Virus record (IMG/VR): IMGVR_UViG_3300018424_004545
Coordinates: 1-21,528 of that record
DNA length: 21,528 bases
DNA from: a virus
Direction: 5' to 3' (one strand)
Below, piece by piece: positions 7,226 through 13,944 of this stretch. The notes beneath the pieces are model-generated. The model saw nothing but the letters and a program-made list of their open reading frames with translations, had not been told where the DNA came from and made no database searches. The position numbers were made by a program, and so were the translations under genes. Every line of letters starts with the position of its first letter. The first letter of the stretch is position 1.

Positions 7226-8019
7226 TGAGAACTGCCGTAATAGGTTGTAGTCATAGTGCAGGCTATAATTATAGTGCTGATAAAACTGTTCCAGATCGCT
7301 GGAATGACAACAACTGGGCAGAGATTTATATTAACAATCAAAACAAAGACGGAGTAATTTTTTCTTGCCCTGGTAGAGGCTGGTACGACTACAGTGAACG
7401 TCTTGCTTTTTTATTTAAAAAATATAATGACATTGACGAAGTTATTATCCAACAAACATACTGGAACAGATACAGATTTGGTTTTCAAAACCCTTGTCAT
7501 TATGAAAACATAGTTCCACTTGAGCGTCATATGAACTTAGAACAAACAAAAGAACGTATTGACTACTATAATATCAATATGTGGGACGATGATGGAAAGA
7601 GTTTTGATGGCGGACAAATTACTGTTGCTGGCGACTATGCAATACCGGCAACAATTCAATTTACTTTTGAACCGTTTAATTTAGAAACACCTAATATACA
7701 AACAGACGGATACCAAAGAATTAAAGCATGGTACGAGTTAATGACTGTTGTATCACAAAGGAATTTTTTCAAAGAAGTATATCTTTGGAATAATATTTGC
7801 AAAGACAATAACGCATCATTAAAGATCTTTGCCATTAATGAAAACACATGGCTACCGAAAGATCTAAATATGATTGGAGATTGTTCTTATGCAAGAGTAT
7901 CAAATCAAAATGTTAGAGAATTTTTAGAATCCAAAAATGCTCTTGTAACAATTGACGACGAACATTTTGATAAAACCGCACACGAACTTATTGCAAATGA
8001 GTTTGTGCCTAATATATGA
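7225..8019 (+). CDS. SGNH-like hydrolase, putative
   Basis: A 264-residue protein beginning TAVIGCSHSAG (residues 3-13), which resembles block I of SGNH/GDSL hydrolases with the candidate nucleophile Ser9. Near the C terminus DDEHFDKTAHELIANEF resembles block V (DxxHxxxxGHxxxA), giving a candidate Asp-His pair. A middle strand DEVIIQQTYWNRYRF fits the block III position. Such phage proteins may act as esterases on lipids, glycans or acyl groups. Start ATG 7225 is in a TAATG overlap with the HIT-like gene, with GGAG ten bases upstream. No signal peptide is seen, so it should act in the cytoplasm or on the virion. Assignment is from motifs only. Confidence 0.65.
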   Translation: MRTAVIGCSHSAGYNYSADKTVPDRWNDNNWAEIYINNQNKDGVIFSCPGRGWYDYSERLAFLFKKYNDIDEVIIQQTYWNRYRFGFQNPCHYENIVPLERHMNLEQTKERIDYYNINMWDDDGKSFDGGQITVAGDYAIPATIQFTFEPFNLETPNIQTDGYQRIKAWYELMTVVSQRNFFKEVYLWNNICKDNNASLKIFAINENTWLPKDLNMIGDCSYARVSNQNVREFLESKNALVTIDDEHFDKTAHELIANEFVPNI

Positions 8020-8029
8020 AAGGACGCAA

Positions 8030-8236
8030 ATGGCTTACACTAGAGAACAAATGATCGATGCTATGATCAAACACGCAGAAGGACATATTGCAAAACACCA
8101 AATGAACGTTGAAATTTATTTGGAAAGGGCATCAGGTATTGGTGAACATCCTGATGTTTTGGAAGCGGCTGAGAAAGAATTAAACATCATTTCTCAATAC
8201 CACGACCAAATTGAAATGCTCAAAAAGTATTTCTAA
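8030..8236 (+). CDS. Small helical hypothetical protein, 68 aa
   Basis: Starts at ATG 8030 with AAAGGA five bases upstream. The protein is almost entirely predicted amphipathic helix (REQMIDAMIKHAEGHIAKHQ, then VLEAAEKELNIISQYHDQIE) with many His and Glu residues, suggesting a helical hairpin or coiled coil. It has no known family in my recognition. It is the last gene before the strong promoter at 8250; no terminator separates it from folE. Confidence 0.75.
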   Translation: MAYTREQMIDAMIKHAEGHIAKHQMNVEIYLERASGIGEHPDVLEAAEKELNIISQYHDQIEMLKKYF

Positions 8237-8249
8237 ATGTATAATATAC

Positions 8250-8278
8250 TTGACAAAAACCTAAATAAAGTATATAAT
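8250..8278 (+). promoter_or_regulatory. Consensus sigma70 promoter for folE-queE
   Basis: TTGACA (8250-8255), a 17-base spacer, and TATAAT (8273-8278) match the sigma70 consensus exactly. The predicted start is near 8285, giving a leader of about 38 bases that contains a short hairpin (TAGAC, loop ATCCTC, GTCTA, 8290-8305) before the ribosome binding site GGAGAAGG and ATG 8323. A CTAAATA box also sits in the spacer (8261-8267). Confidence 0.8.
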
Positions 8279-8322
8279 GTAAAATATAGTAGACATCCTC
8301 GTCTATAACTCGGAGAAGGTAA

Positions 8323-9009
8323 ATGAAAAAATACGAAGAAGTAACACAACGTCTAAAGAACGCAAAGAAGCGTTATTGGGCAGGCGACAATATTAGTGAA
8401 TTCATCTATGAAGGTGAAAAGCAAACACTAATTGATGAAGCCACGGAAAAGTTTGAAGGTGTACTTGATGCACTTTTGATTGATCGCGAAAACGATCCTA
8501 ACAGTGAAGGAACTGCTAAACGTCTTGCTAAAATGTATTATAACGAATTAATGCAAGGACGTTATGATCGCATTCCTACTGCAACTGCTTTTCCTAACGA
8601 AGGAGATGACGCATACACAGGTATGTTAGTTGTACGAAGTGAACTCAAATCAGTTTGTTCACATCATCACCAGCCGGTAACAGGCGTAGCATATATTGGT
8701 GTTATTCCTAATGGTAAAGTAATTGGACTTTCTAAATATACACGTATTGCACAGTGGTGTGCTAGACGTGGTACACTACAAGAAGAACTTGCAAATGACA
8801 TTGCACGTGAAATTGAAAAGGCTACTAATGCAAAACACCTAGGTGTTTATATTCAAGCAACACACGGTTGTTGTGAGAATAGAGGTATTATGGCACATTC
8901 AAGTCTTACACAGACTACAGTGTTAAAAGGTTCTTTTAAAGAAGATGCAGGTACTAAAAAAGAATTTATGGACAATATTAAACTGCAACAGGAGTTTGCA
9001 CCACGATGA
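8323..9009 (+). CDS. folE: GTP cyclohydrolase I (FolE)
   Basis: Converts GTP to 7,8-dihydroneopterin triphosphate, the first step towards folate and towards 7-deazaguanines. The 228-residue protein is the normal FolE length. The zinc site is visible as CSHHHQP at 112-118 (Cys112, His115) with ATHGCCENRG at 179-188 (Cys183); His114 and His181 match catalytic histidines. Substrate motifs NDPNSEGTAKR (57-67) and GKVIGLSKYTRI (131-142) are intact. The ATG has GGAGAAGG just upstream and is driven by the consensus promoter at 8250. The stop overlaps the queE start by four bases (ATGA), so the two are coupled. In this context the role is deazaguanine synthesis for DNA modification rather than folate. 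Confidence 0.95.
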   Translation: MKKYEEVTQRLKNAKKRYWAGDNISEFIYEGEKQTLIDEATEKFEGVLDALLIDRENDPNSEGTAKRLAKMYYNELMQGRYDRIPTATAFPNEGDDAYTGMLVVRSELKSVCSHHHQPVTGVAYIGVIPNGKVIGLSKYTRIAQWCARRGTLQEELANDIAREIEKATNAKHLGVYIQATHGCCENRGIMAHSSLTQTTVLKGSFKEDAGTKKEFMDNIKLQQEFAPR

Positions 9010-9890
9010 AGTTAAGATATTCAGAAGCATTTTATAGTGTACAAGGTGAAGGTCGTTTTGTAGGAGTACCTAGTGTATTCTTACGTACCTTTGGTTGTAA
9101 TTTCCGTTGTATGAACTTTGGACATGAACGTGGTACGTATGTGCGTAAAAACGGCGATAAATACAATCCAGAAGTCAAACAATTATTAGATGACGGAATT
9201 ACTAATAAGATCGACACATTTGAAGATTTACCAATTGTGCATACAGGGTGTGATACTTATGCAAGTATCTATCCTGAATTTAAAAAATATATGAAGGATC
9301 ACACAGTTGACGAAGTAGTTGACTATGTATTAAGTTTGACTCCGCAAGGCAAGTGGACGATGGACAATGGACAGGATGTTCACTTTATATTAACCGGCGG
9401 GGAACCGCTACTTGGATGGCAAAAGTTATATATTGATCTTTTTGAGCATCCTAAAATGAGAGACTTAAAAAATGTTACGTTTGAAACAAATACAACACAA
9501 AAACTTAGAGATGATTTCCGAGACTATCTCGGATCTCAAGACAGATTCCAAGTTACTTGGAGTTGCTCTCCTAAACTTTCCGTATCGGGCGAAGTTTGGG
9601 ATGATGCTATCAATCCTGAAATTGCTAGGAGTTACTACGACATACCTAATAGTAATTTGTATTTCAAGTTTGTTGTCGCTGACGACGTGGACGTGGACGA
9701 AGTTACAAGAGCAGTTTCCGAATTTAGGAATGCAGGGATTGACTGCCCGGTTTACATCATGCCGCTCGGAGGACGAAGCGAAGAATACCAACTCAATACT
9801 AGACGAGTCGCAACATTGGCAATGGAGCGAGGTTGGCGCTATACACCCAGACTACACGTCGACATCTTCGGAAATGCGTGGGGAACGTAA
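9006..9890 (+). CDS. queE: 7-carboxy-7-deazaguanine synthase (QueE), radical SAM, with split cysteine motif
   Basis: Radical-SAM enzyme that rearranges 6-carboxytetrahydropterin to 7-carboxy-7-deazaguanine. FYSVQGEGRFVGVPSVFLR at 9-27 is the typical QueE N terminus, TGGEP at 130-134 is the AdoMet-binding GGEP motif, and VYIMPLGG near 250 and the C-terminal RLHVDIFGNAWGT also fit. In usual QueE the 4Fe-4S ligands are CxxxCxxC followed by DT. Here Cys31 and Cys35 are followed by MNF, and the expected third Cys is Phe38. A Cys-Asp-Thr (82-84) appears 46 residues later, suggesting an insertion inside the cluster loop (CX3CX46C). The 294-residue length, above the usual 210-245, fits this. ATGA overlap with folE. 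Confidence 0.9.
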   Translation: MKLRYSEAFYSVQGEGRFVGVPSVFLRTFGCNFRCMNFGHERGTYVRKNGDKYNPEVKQLLDDGITNKIDTFEDLPIVHTGCDTYASIYPEFKKYMKDHTVDEVVDYVLSLTPQGKWTMDNGQDVHFILTGGEPLLGWQKLYIDLFEHPKMRDLKNVTFETNTTQKLRDDFRDYLGSQDRFQVTWSCSPKLSVSGEVWDDAINPEIARSYYDIPNSNLYFKFVVADDVDVDEVTRAVSEFRNAGIDCPVYIMPLGGRSEEYQLNTRRVATLAMERGWRYTPRLHVDIFGNAWGT

Positions 9891-9939
9891 AAAGGATAAC
9901 AAGACCTTTGATCAAAAGGCAAGGGAAGCAGGATTATAA
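9874..9939 (+). CDS. Possible 21-aa basic peptide overlapping the queE end
   Basis: ATG 9874 opens a frame of 21 residues (MRGERKKDNKTFDQKAREAG plus Leu) that overlaps the last 17 bases of queE and fills the gap before the next gene. It is strongly charged and has a weak purine-rich site (CGGAA) just upstream. Filling the gap between queE and 9943 is the only argument for it. It may equally be chance. Confidence 0.25.
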   Translation: MRGERKKDNKTFDQKAREAGL

Positions 9940-9942
9940 ACT

Positions 9943-10311
9943 ATGATGGATAAAATTAAGAATATGTTTACTAAGAATAACGACAAGGCAAAAGAACCTA
10001 CACACAGGGAACTAATGCTTAAAGAAAAAGAAAAAGCAACTAAAGCAAAAAAGGCTTGGGTTGGTGTGTTAGATACTCAAGTAAACAAAGATAATATCCG
10101 TAATGGATTTTTTGAACTAGACTGGAATAACGAGTTTATTGAGCAACTACTTGATGCTGGTTATAAAGGCGAAACTAATGAAGAAATTGTTGATATGTGG
10201 TTTAAAGATCTTGCTAGAAATGTACTACAAGAACAAGGTCACGATCCAAATCGTGGTGCAGGATTTATTAATACAACAAACATCGGCGGCGGAAAGTCGG
10301 AGGTTAAGTAA
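9943..10311 (+). CDS. Conserved-looking phage hypothetical protein, 122 aa
   Basis: Soluble charged protein with a very Lys/Glu-rich first third (residues 1-38, probably a helix) followed by a compact acidic domain (LDTQVNKDNIRNGFFELDWN, then EQLLDAGYKGETNEEIVDMW). The style matches small proteins conserved among marine T4-like phages, but I cannot name a function. The start may be ATG 9943 or the adjacent ATG 9946. It ends in a TAATG overlap with the following oxygenase-like gene, and probably belongs to the folE operon. Confidence 0.75.
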   Translation: MMDKIKNMFTKNNDKAKEPTHRELMLKEKEKATKAKKAWVGVLDTQVNKDNIRNGFFELDWNNEFIEQLLDAGYKGETNEEIVDMWFKDLARNVLQEQGHDPNRGAGFINTTNIGGGKSEVK

Positions 10312-11027
10312 TGTCATTAGTAAGAATTAAAAGTTATCATCCATTAACAGAGTTTGCACCAAGTTGGAATATTCCATTATGGTTAACCAACTGGACTGAC
10401 TTAGAACAAGTCGACACTATTAAACAGTGGATTATTGACAACGAAGAAGAATTATTAAAATTAGAATATGCAAATACTGGTGGTACAGGTTTAACTGATA
10501 AACATATTACTACTAGGTTTGGACGTTATAATTTGCTTACTAAAGGTGACAATCCTGCTTTTAAAGAACTATTAACATTCTTACAATACTCATATTTAGA
10601 GTATGTACAGCAACAACAATTAGAATTAAAGGACTTACAAATTGTATGTTGGGCAAATATCCTACGCAAAGAAGAAGGCATGGATTCACACGCACACGGT
10701 TCCCAACCAGATTCTTATTTAAGTGGTAACATTCATTTAGATGATTATCATACTAATACCGTTTACCATTCTAGTTTTGATCCGGAATCAAAAATTGGAT
10801 TACCAAATAAAAAGGGCGGGTGTGTAATGTTCCCAAGTTGTACTCCACACTATGTAGAACCTCATACAAGAGATGATTTACGTGTAAGTGTAGCATTTGA
10901 TTTGCGCCTAACGGGTTCTTTTGATGCAGAGTTCTTTAATGCAGTTCCATTTATGAACAAAGAAATCATTAAAGAAATTCAAGAAAAGGCAAAGAAACAA
11001 CTTGACAAATCTCAAGAAAGCAAGTAA
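10311..11027 (+). CDS. Putative 2OG-Fe(II) oxygenase (2OG-FeII_Oxy_5-like)
   Basis: A 238-residue protein whose middle part fits the phage type of 2OG-Fe(II) oxygenase: DSHAHGSQPDSYLSGNIHLD at about 125-144 offers the iron ligands (HxH at 127-129, with an SG pair and strand after it), CVMFPSCTPHYVEPH at 171-185 gives the distal His180, and DLRVSVAFDL at 189-198 gives the 2-oxoglutarate Arg191. The same layout recurs in the gene at 13281, so the two may be distant paralogues. Function in phages is unknown. The C-terminal tail is Lys-rich. The promoter of the downstream nuclease begins inside the 3' end of this gene. Confidence 0.65.
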   Translation: MSLVRIKSYHPLTEFAPSWNIPLWLTNWTDLEQVDTIKQWIIDNEEELLKLEYANTGGTGLTDKHITTRFGRYNLLTKGDNPAFKELLTFLQYSYLEYVQQQQLELKDLQIVCWANILRKEEGMDSHAHGSQPDSYLSGNIHLDDYHTNTVYHSSFDPESKIGLPNKKGGCVMFPSCTPHYVEPHTRDDLRVSVAFDLRLTGSFDAEFFNAVPFMNKEIIKEIQEKAKKQLDKSQESK

Positions 11028-11049
11028 AATAGTATTACAATTAAATTGT
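11002..11049 (+). promoter_or_regulatory. Sigma70 promoter with a palindrome at the predicted start site
   Basis: TTGACA (11002-11007), 17 bases, TAAAAT (11025-11030). The predicted transcription start near 11037 coincides with a perfect palindrome ACAATT-A-AATTGT (11037-11049), a possible operator. The -35 and most of the spacer lie within the end of the preceding gene. The ribosome binding site GGAGG (11054-11058) follows. Confidence 0.65.
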
Positions 11050-11062
11050 TTTCGGAGGTATA

Positions 11063-12046
11063 ATGACTTACATCTTAGTTGATACAGCAAATACGTTTTT
11101 CCGTGCAAGGCACGTAATGCGTGGCGACCTAACAACTAAAGTTGGTATGGCATTTCATATTACTCTAAGTAGTATTAGAAAGGCATGGCAAGATTTTGAC
11201 GGCAGTCATGTTGTATTCTGCTTAGAAGGTAGAAGTTGGCGTAAAGATTATTACGAGCCATATAAACGTAATAGACAAGTTGCTCGTGATGCTCTTACTG
11301 CTTCTCAGCAAGAAGAAGAAACTGTATTCTGGGAAATGTTTGACGAGTTTAAAGACTTTGTTACAACTAAAACTAATTGTACTGTTTTACATAATCCTGT
11401 ACTAGAAGCAGATGATTTAATTGCAGGCTGGATTCAATCACATCCTAACGACGATCATGTTATTATTTCAACTGACGGAGACTTTGCACAACTTATTGCA
11501 CCTAACGTAAAACAATACAACGGTGTTAGCAATACTATTATTACACACGAAGGTTACTTTGACGATAAAAAACGTCAACCTATCGTAGATAAAAAGACTA
11601 AGGAGCCTAAAGGTGCTCCAAATCCAAAATGGCTATTATTTGAAAAATGTATGCGAGGTGATACCAGTGACAACGTCTTCTCAGCCTATCCAGGCGTTAG
11701 AGTCAAAGGTACTAAGAACAAAGTTGGCTTACAAGAAGCATTTGCTGATAAGAATACAAAAGGCTATAATTGGAACAATCTTATGCTACAGCGTTGGGTT
11801 GATCATAATGGTGTGGAACATCGCGTACTAGATGATTATAATCGCAATGTTACATTATGTGACTTGTCAGCACAACCAGACGAAATTAAACAAATTATGG
11901 CTACAACTATTGCAGAAAATAGTGTACCTAAAGAAATACAGCAAGTAGGCATTAAACTTATGAAGTTTTGTGCTAAACACGAATTAAACAAAGTTGCAGA
12001 GCAAATACAAAGTTTTGCAGATCCATTGAATGCGAGATATCAATGA
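11063..12046 (+). CDS. rnh: 5'-3' exonuclease / flap endonuclease of the T4 RNase H type
   Basis: Structure-specific 5' nuclease that removes RNA primers and flaps during phage DNA replication. The 327-residue protein has the FEN/PIN-like order: ILVDTANTFFRARH at 4-17 (Asp7), the arch lysine/arginine segment RKDYYEPYKRNR at 60-71, EADDLIAGW at 115-123 (Glu115, Asp117, Asp118), STDGDFAQLI at 136-145 (Asp138, Asp140), and RGDTSDNV at 198-205 (Asp200, Asp203). The length is near that of T4 RNase H (305 residues). Strong GGAGG ribosome binding site and its own promoter at 11002. Overlaps the next gene by four bases (ATGA). Confidence 0.88.
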   Translation: MTYILVDTANTFFRARHVMRGDLTTKVGMAFHITLSSIRKAWQDFDGSHVVFCLEGRSWRKDYYEPYKRNRQVARDALTASQQEEETVFWEMFDEFKDFVTTKTNCTVLHNPVLEADDLIAGWIQSHPNDDHVIISTDGDFAQLIAPNVKQYNGVSNTIITHEGYFDDKKRQPIVDKKTKEPKGAPNPKWLLFEKCMRGDTSDNVFSAYPGVRVKGTKNKVGLQEAFADKNTKGYNWNNLMLQRWVDHNGVEHRVLDDYNRNVTLCDLSAQPDEIKQIMATTIAENSVPKEIQQVGIKLMKFCAKHELNKVAEQIQSFADPLNARYQ

Positions 12047-12567
12047 GTGACGTAGGGTACTTTTATGCATATGAACTATTAGGGCAACACGACCCTGATA
12101 TTAAAGAATATGTTGAAAATCTGCCTATAGATATTGGATCTGATCATCCTATGGATAACTACAAGAGAGATAAGGCGGCTGTCGAAATTGGTAAAATACT
12201 AGACAAACTTCCTGTCCAAAATCTGTCTCGAGAAGCAATTTTAGAATTAAATAACTTAGTCAATATGCCGGAAGACGAATATACGTTAAATGAAATCAAA
12301 CGTGTAAGTGGTAATACGGGATATGATAAAAAGTTTATTGAGGAAATGCAAAAGAGAGATAAGCGTGATTTTAGAGAACGTGAATTTGCTATTGCAGATA
12401 CTCTACTCGCAGTTGAAAATGAAACCTGCGAGCCACCATTGATACTAGATTACAAAGATAAAAAATTTGTAATCGATGGTAGAACAAGGATTTATGCGGC
12501 ATTGGCGGCTAACAAAGACATTAAGATAACTGTAATAAACAACGAAACTTTTAAGGGGGTATTATGA
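12043..12567 (+). CDS. Protein with a ParB/Srx-like C-terminal domain
   Basis: A 174-residue protein. The C-terminal part (about 127-163, LILDYKDKKFVIDGRTRIYA) resembles the ParB-like fold in which a strand pair leads into a GHxR-type loop (here DGRTR) and an Ala-rich helix, followed by IKITVI. The N-terminal two thirds are acidic and helical and not recognised. ParB-like domains occur in partition proteins, nucleases and sulfiredoxin; in phages their role is often unknown. ATGA overlaps at both ends show that it belongs to the operon of the flap nuclease. Confidence 0.55.
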   Translation: MSDVGYFYAYELLGQHDPDIKEYVENLPIDIGSDHPMDNYKRDKAAVEIGKILDKLPVQNLSREAILELNNLVNMPEDEYTLNEIKRVSGNTGYDKKFIEEMQKRDKRDFREREFAIADTLLAVENETCEPPLILDYKDKKFVIDGRTRIYAALAANKDIKITVINNETFKGVL

Positions 12568-13052
12568 CACACATCAAAGCAAATCCAATCGTAGCAGGTA
12601 AATTCTGGATTGTTGAAGAAGATGGCGAGAGAATCGGTACTCTTTCTAAACAAGAAGATAAAACCTATATGTATTGTTGTAATACTCATACAAAGTTTTA
12701 TGATAACGAAAAACAACTAGCAAAAGATATCAACATTGAATGGGGTATCAAAGATGCTAGTAATAAACCTGAAGTAGAAAAAGAAGTACAAGGTTTTCCT
12801 ACTTCTTGTGTTCCTCATAATTCAATGTATGATGTAAAACGTAAACTACCATTGTTTACAAAAAGCAAGAAATCTAAATCTTTATATTGTGCAGGATATT
12901 ATATTATTAGGTTTGATAAAGGCTGGGTAAGAAGTTTTTGTCCTAAACTAATGACCATTGAAGGTTATACTTCTAAAGGTCCTTTTAAGACAGAAATTAT
13001 TATGCGTCAAGAACTAAGCAAGGCAAATGCAGATGACAAACGAGCCGATTAA
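12564..13052 (+). CDS. Conserved-looking T4-like phage hypothetical protein, 162 aa
   Basis: A basic, aromatic and Cys-rich soluble protein. The C-terminal stretch KRKLPLFTKSKKSKSLYCAG (about 93-112) followed by YYIIRFDKGWVRSFCPKL and GPFKTEIIMRQ is of a kind I associate with proteins conserved among marine T4-like phages; the function is unknown. Cysteines occur near positions 38, 39, 82, 109 and 126, but do not form a regular zinc motif. It overlaps its neighbours on both sides (ATGA before, 26 bases after). Confidence 0.75.
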   Translation: MTHIKANPIVAGKFWIVEEDGERIGTLSKQEDKTYMYCCNTHTKFYDNEKQLAKDINIEWGIKDASNKPEVEKEVQGFPTSCVPHNSMYDVKRKLPLFTKSKKSKSLYCAGYYIIRFDKGWVRSFCPKLMTIEGYTSKGPFKTEIIMRQELSKANADDKRAD

Positions 13053-13281
13053 TACTGTTCCTTTAGAACAGTTTATCCAACAAGTAAAAACAGCAAAACA
13101 GTCTAACGCAAAAGATGTTAGACTTACTTTGCCTCAAGCAGAACAACTAGCATTAACTATTGGTCAGATTGAATCTAGATTACACGGTGAACTAGAACGT
13201 TTGGTATCTGCCAACAACGCAAGACAAGAAGCAGAAGTCATTAATGTCGAAATGGACGGTGGTGGCTTTAAAGAGGATTAA
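13027..13281 (+). CDS. Small helical phage protein, 84 aa
   Basis: Starts at ATG 13027 (AAGG four bases upstream) or at ATG 13033, within the end of the preceding gene, and ends in a TAATG overlap with the next. Residues 10-65 form a predicted helical hairpin (LEQFIQQVKTAKQ, then LPQAEQLALTIGQIESRLHG), and the C-terminal tail is acidic. No function is recognised. The length and overlapping arrangement suggest a real phage gene. Confidence 0.7.
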   Translation: MQMTNEPINTVPLEQFIQQVKTAKQSNAKDVRLTLPQAEQLALTIGQIESRLHGELERLVSANNARQEAEVINVEMDGGGFKED

Positions 13282-13895
13282 TGCAAAAGCAAACACTCTT
13301 TACTACAGACATCTATAAACTCAAAGTAAAAAGTCACGATCGTATTAAGAATTTTCTTACAACACATCTTTTAGATGAGTTTATTAAAAACGGTCCTAAC
13401 TCAGAATTTTGTAATGTTTATAGCGATTACTTTCCTAATGCTAAACAACTATACTGGGATGATCTATTAGCATTATACGAACCTACTATAACAGAGTTTT
13501 TTGAAGGTTACGGTTTTGATACTTTAAAGGATTGGAAAGTAGGTATCGATGCTTGGTATAATGTAACAACAAAAGGTGGCTTTGGAGAAATACATAATCA
13601 TCTTTCAAGTCCACGTACTATACAGTTTTGTGCAGTACATTATGTTAAGTTTGACGAAAGTGTACACACACCTACTATATTTTATAACTCAGAAAGCAAC
13701 GGCATAAGAAGTACACAACCAACTCCTATTGCTGATAACTTACCAACAAATTTTCCTAAAGAACAATGTATTGCAGAAGCCGTAGAAGGCGATATGGTGT
13801 TCTTTCCTCCTTACCTAAACCATAGTATTCCAGTACAAAAACACGATGTACCTAGGATAACTACAGCATTTAACATTACAATCACCGACTCATAA
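13281..13895 (+). CDS. Putative 2OG-Fe(II) oxygenase (2OG-FeII_Oxy_5-like)
   Basis: A 204-residue protein with the core of the phage 2OG-Fe(II) oxygenase family: FGEIHNHLSSPRTIQFCAVH at 101-120 provides the iron ligands (HxH at 105-107) and the following strand, EGDMVFFPPYLNHSIPVQ at 169-186 provides distal His181, and PRITTAFNITI at 191-201 provides the 2-oxoglutarate Arg192. This parallels the gene at 10311. Its substrate is unknown. The start ATG lies in a TAATG overlap with the upstream gene; the 50-base gap after the stop contains a possible late promoter. Confidence 0.75.
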   Translation: MQKQTLFTTDIYKLKVKSHDRIKNFLTTHLLDEFIKNGPNSEFCNVYSDYFPNAKQLYWDDLLALYEPTITEFFEGYGFDTLKDWKVGIDAWYNVTTKGGFGEIHNHLSSPRTIQFCAVHYVKFDESVHTPTIFYNSESNGIRSTQPTPIADNLPTNFPKEQCIAEAVEGDMVFFPPYLNHSIPVQKHDVPRITTAFNITITDS

Positions 13896-13897
13896 AA

Positions 13898-13940
13898 GAT
13901 AAATATATACGTAGTTTATTAATAAGGAAATTACGTATAT
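13898..13940 (+). promoter_or_regulatory. Late-promoter-like box and inverted repeat around a ribosome binding site
   Basis: GATAAATA (13898-13905) resembles the T4 late promoter TATAAATA. It overlaps an inverted repeat: ATATACGTA (13905-13913) and TACGTATAT (13932-13940) are perfect complements with an 18-base loop. The loop holds the palindrome TTATTAATAA and the ribosome binding site AAGGAAA (13924-13930), which is 14 bases from ATG 13945. The hairpin could hide the binding site. Confidence 0.45.
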
Positions 13941-13944
13941 TATT

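Noticed and set aside
8285-8322. Possible preQ1 riboswitch in the folE leader
   Set aside because: The leader is only about 38 bases and has a short five-pair hairpin, but I could not find the pseudoknot and the A-rich tail expected of preQ1-I, nor a preQ1-II layout.
9472-9939. Long second open frame within queE
   Set aside because: Most of it is an out-of-frame reading of the clearly real queE gene; only the last 21 codons were kept as a weak candidate.
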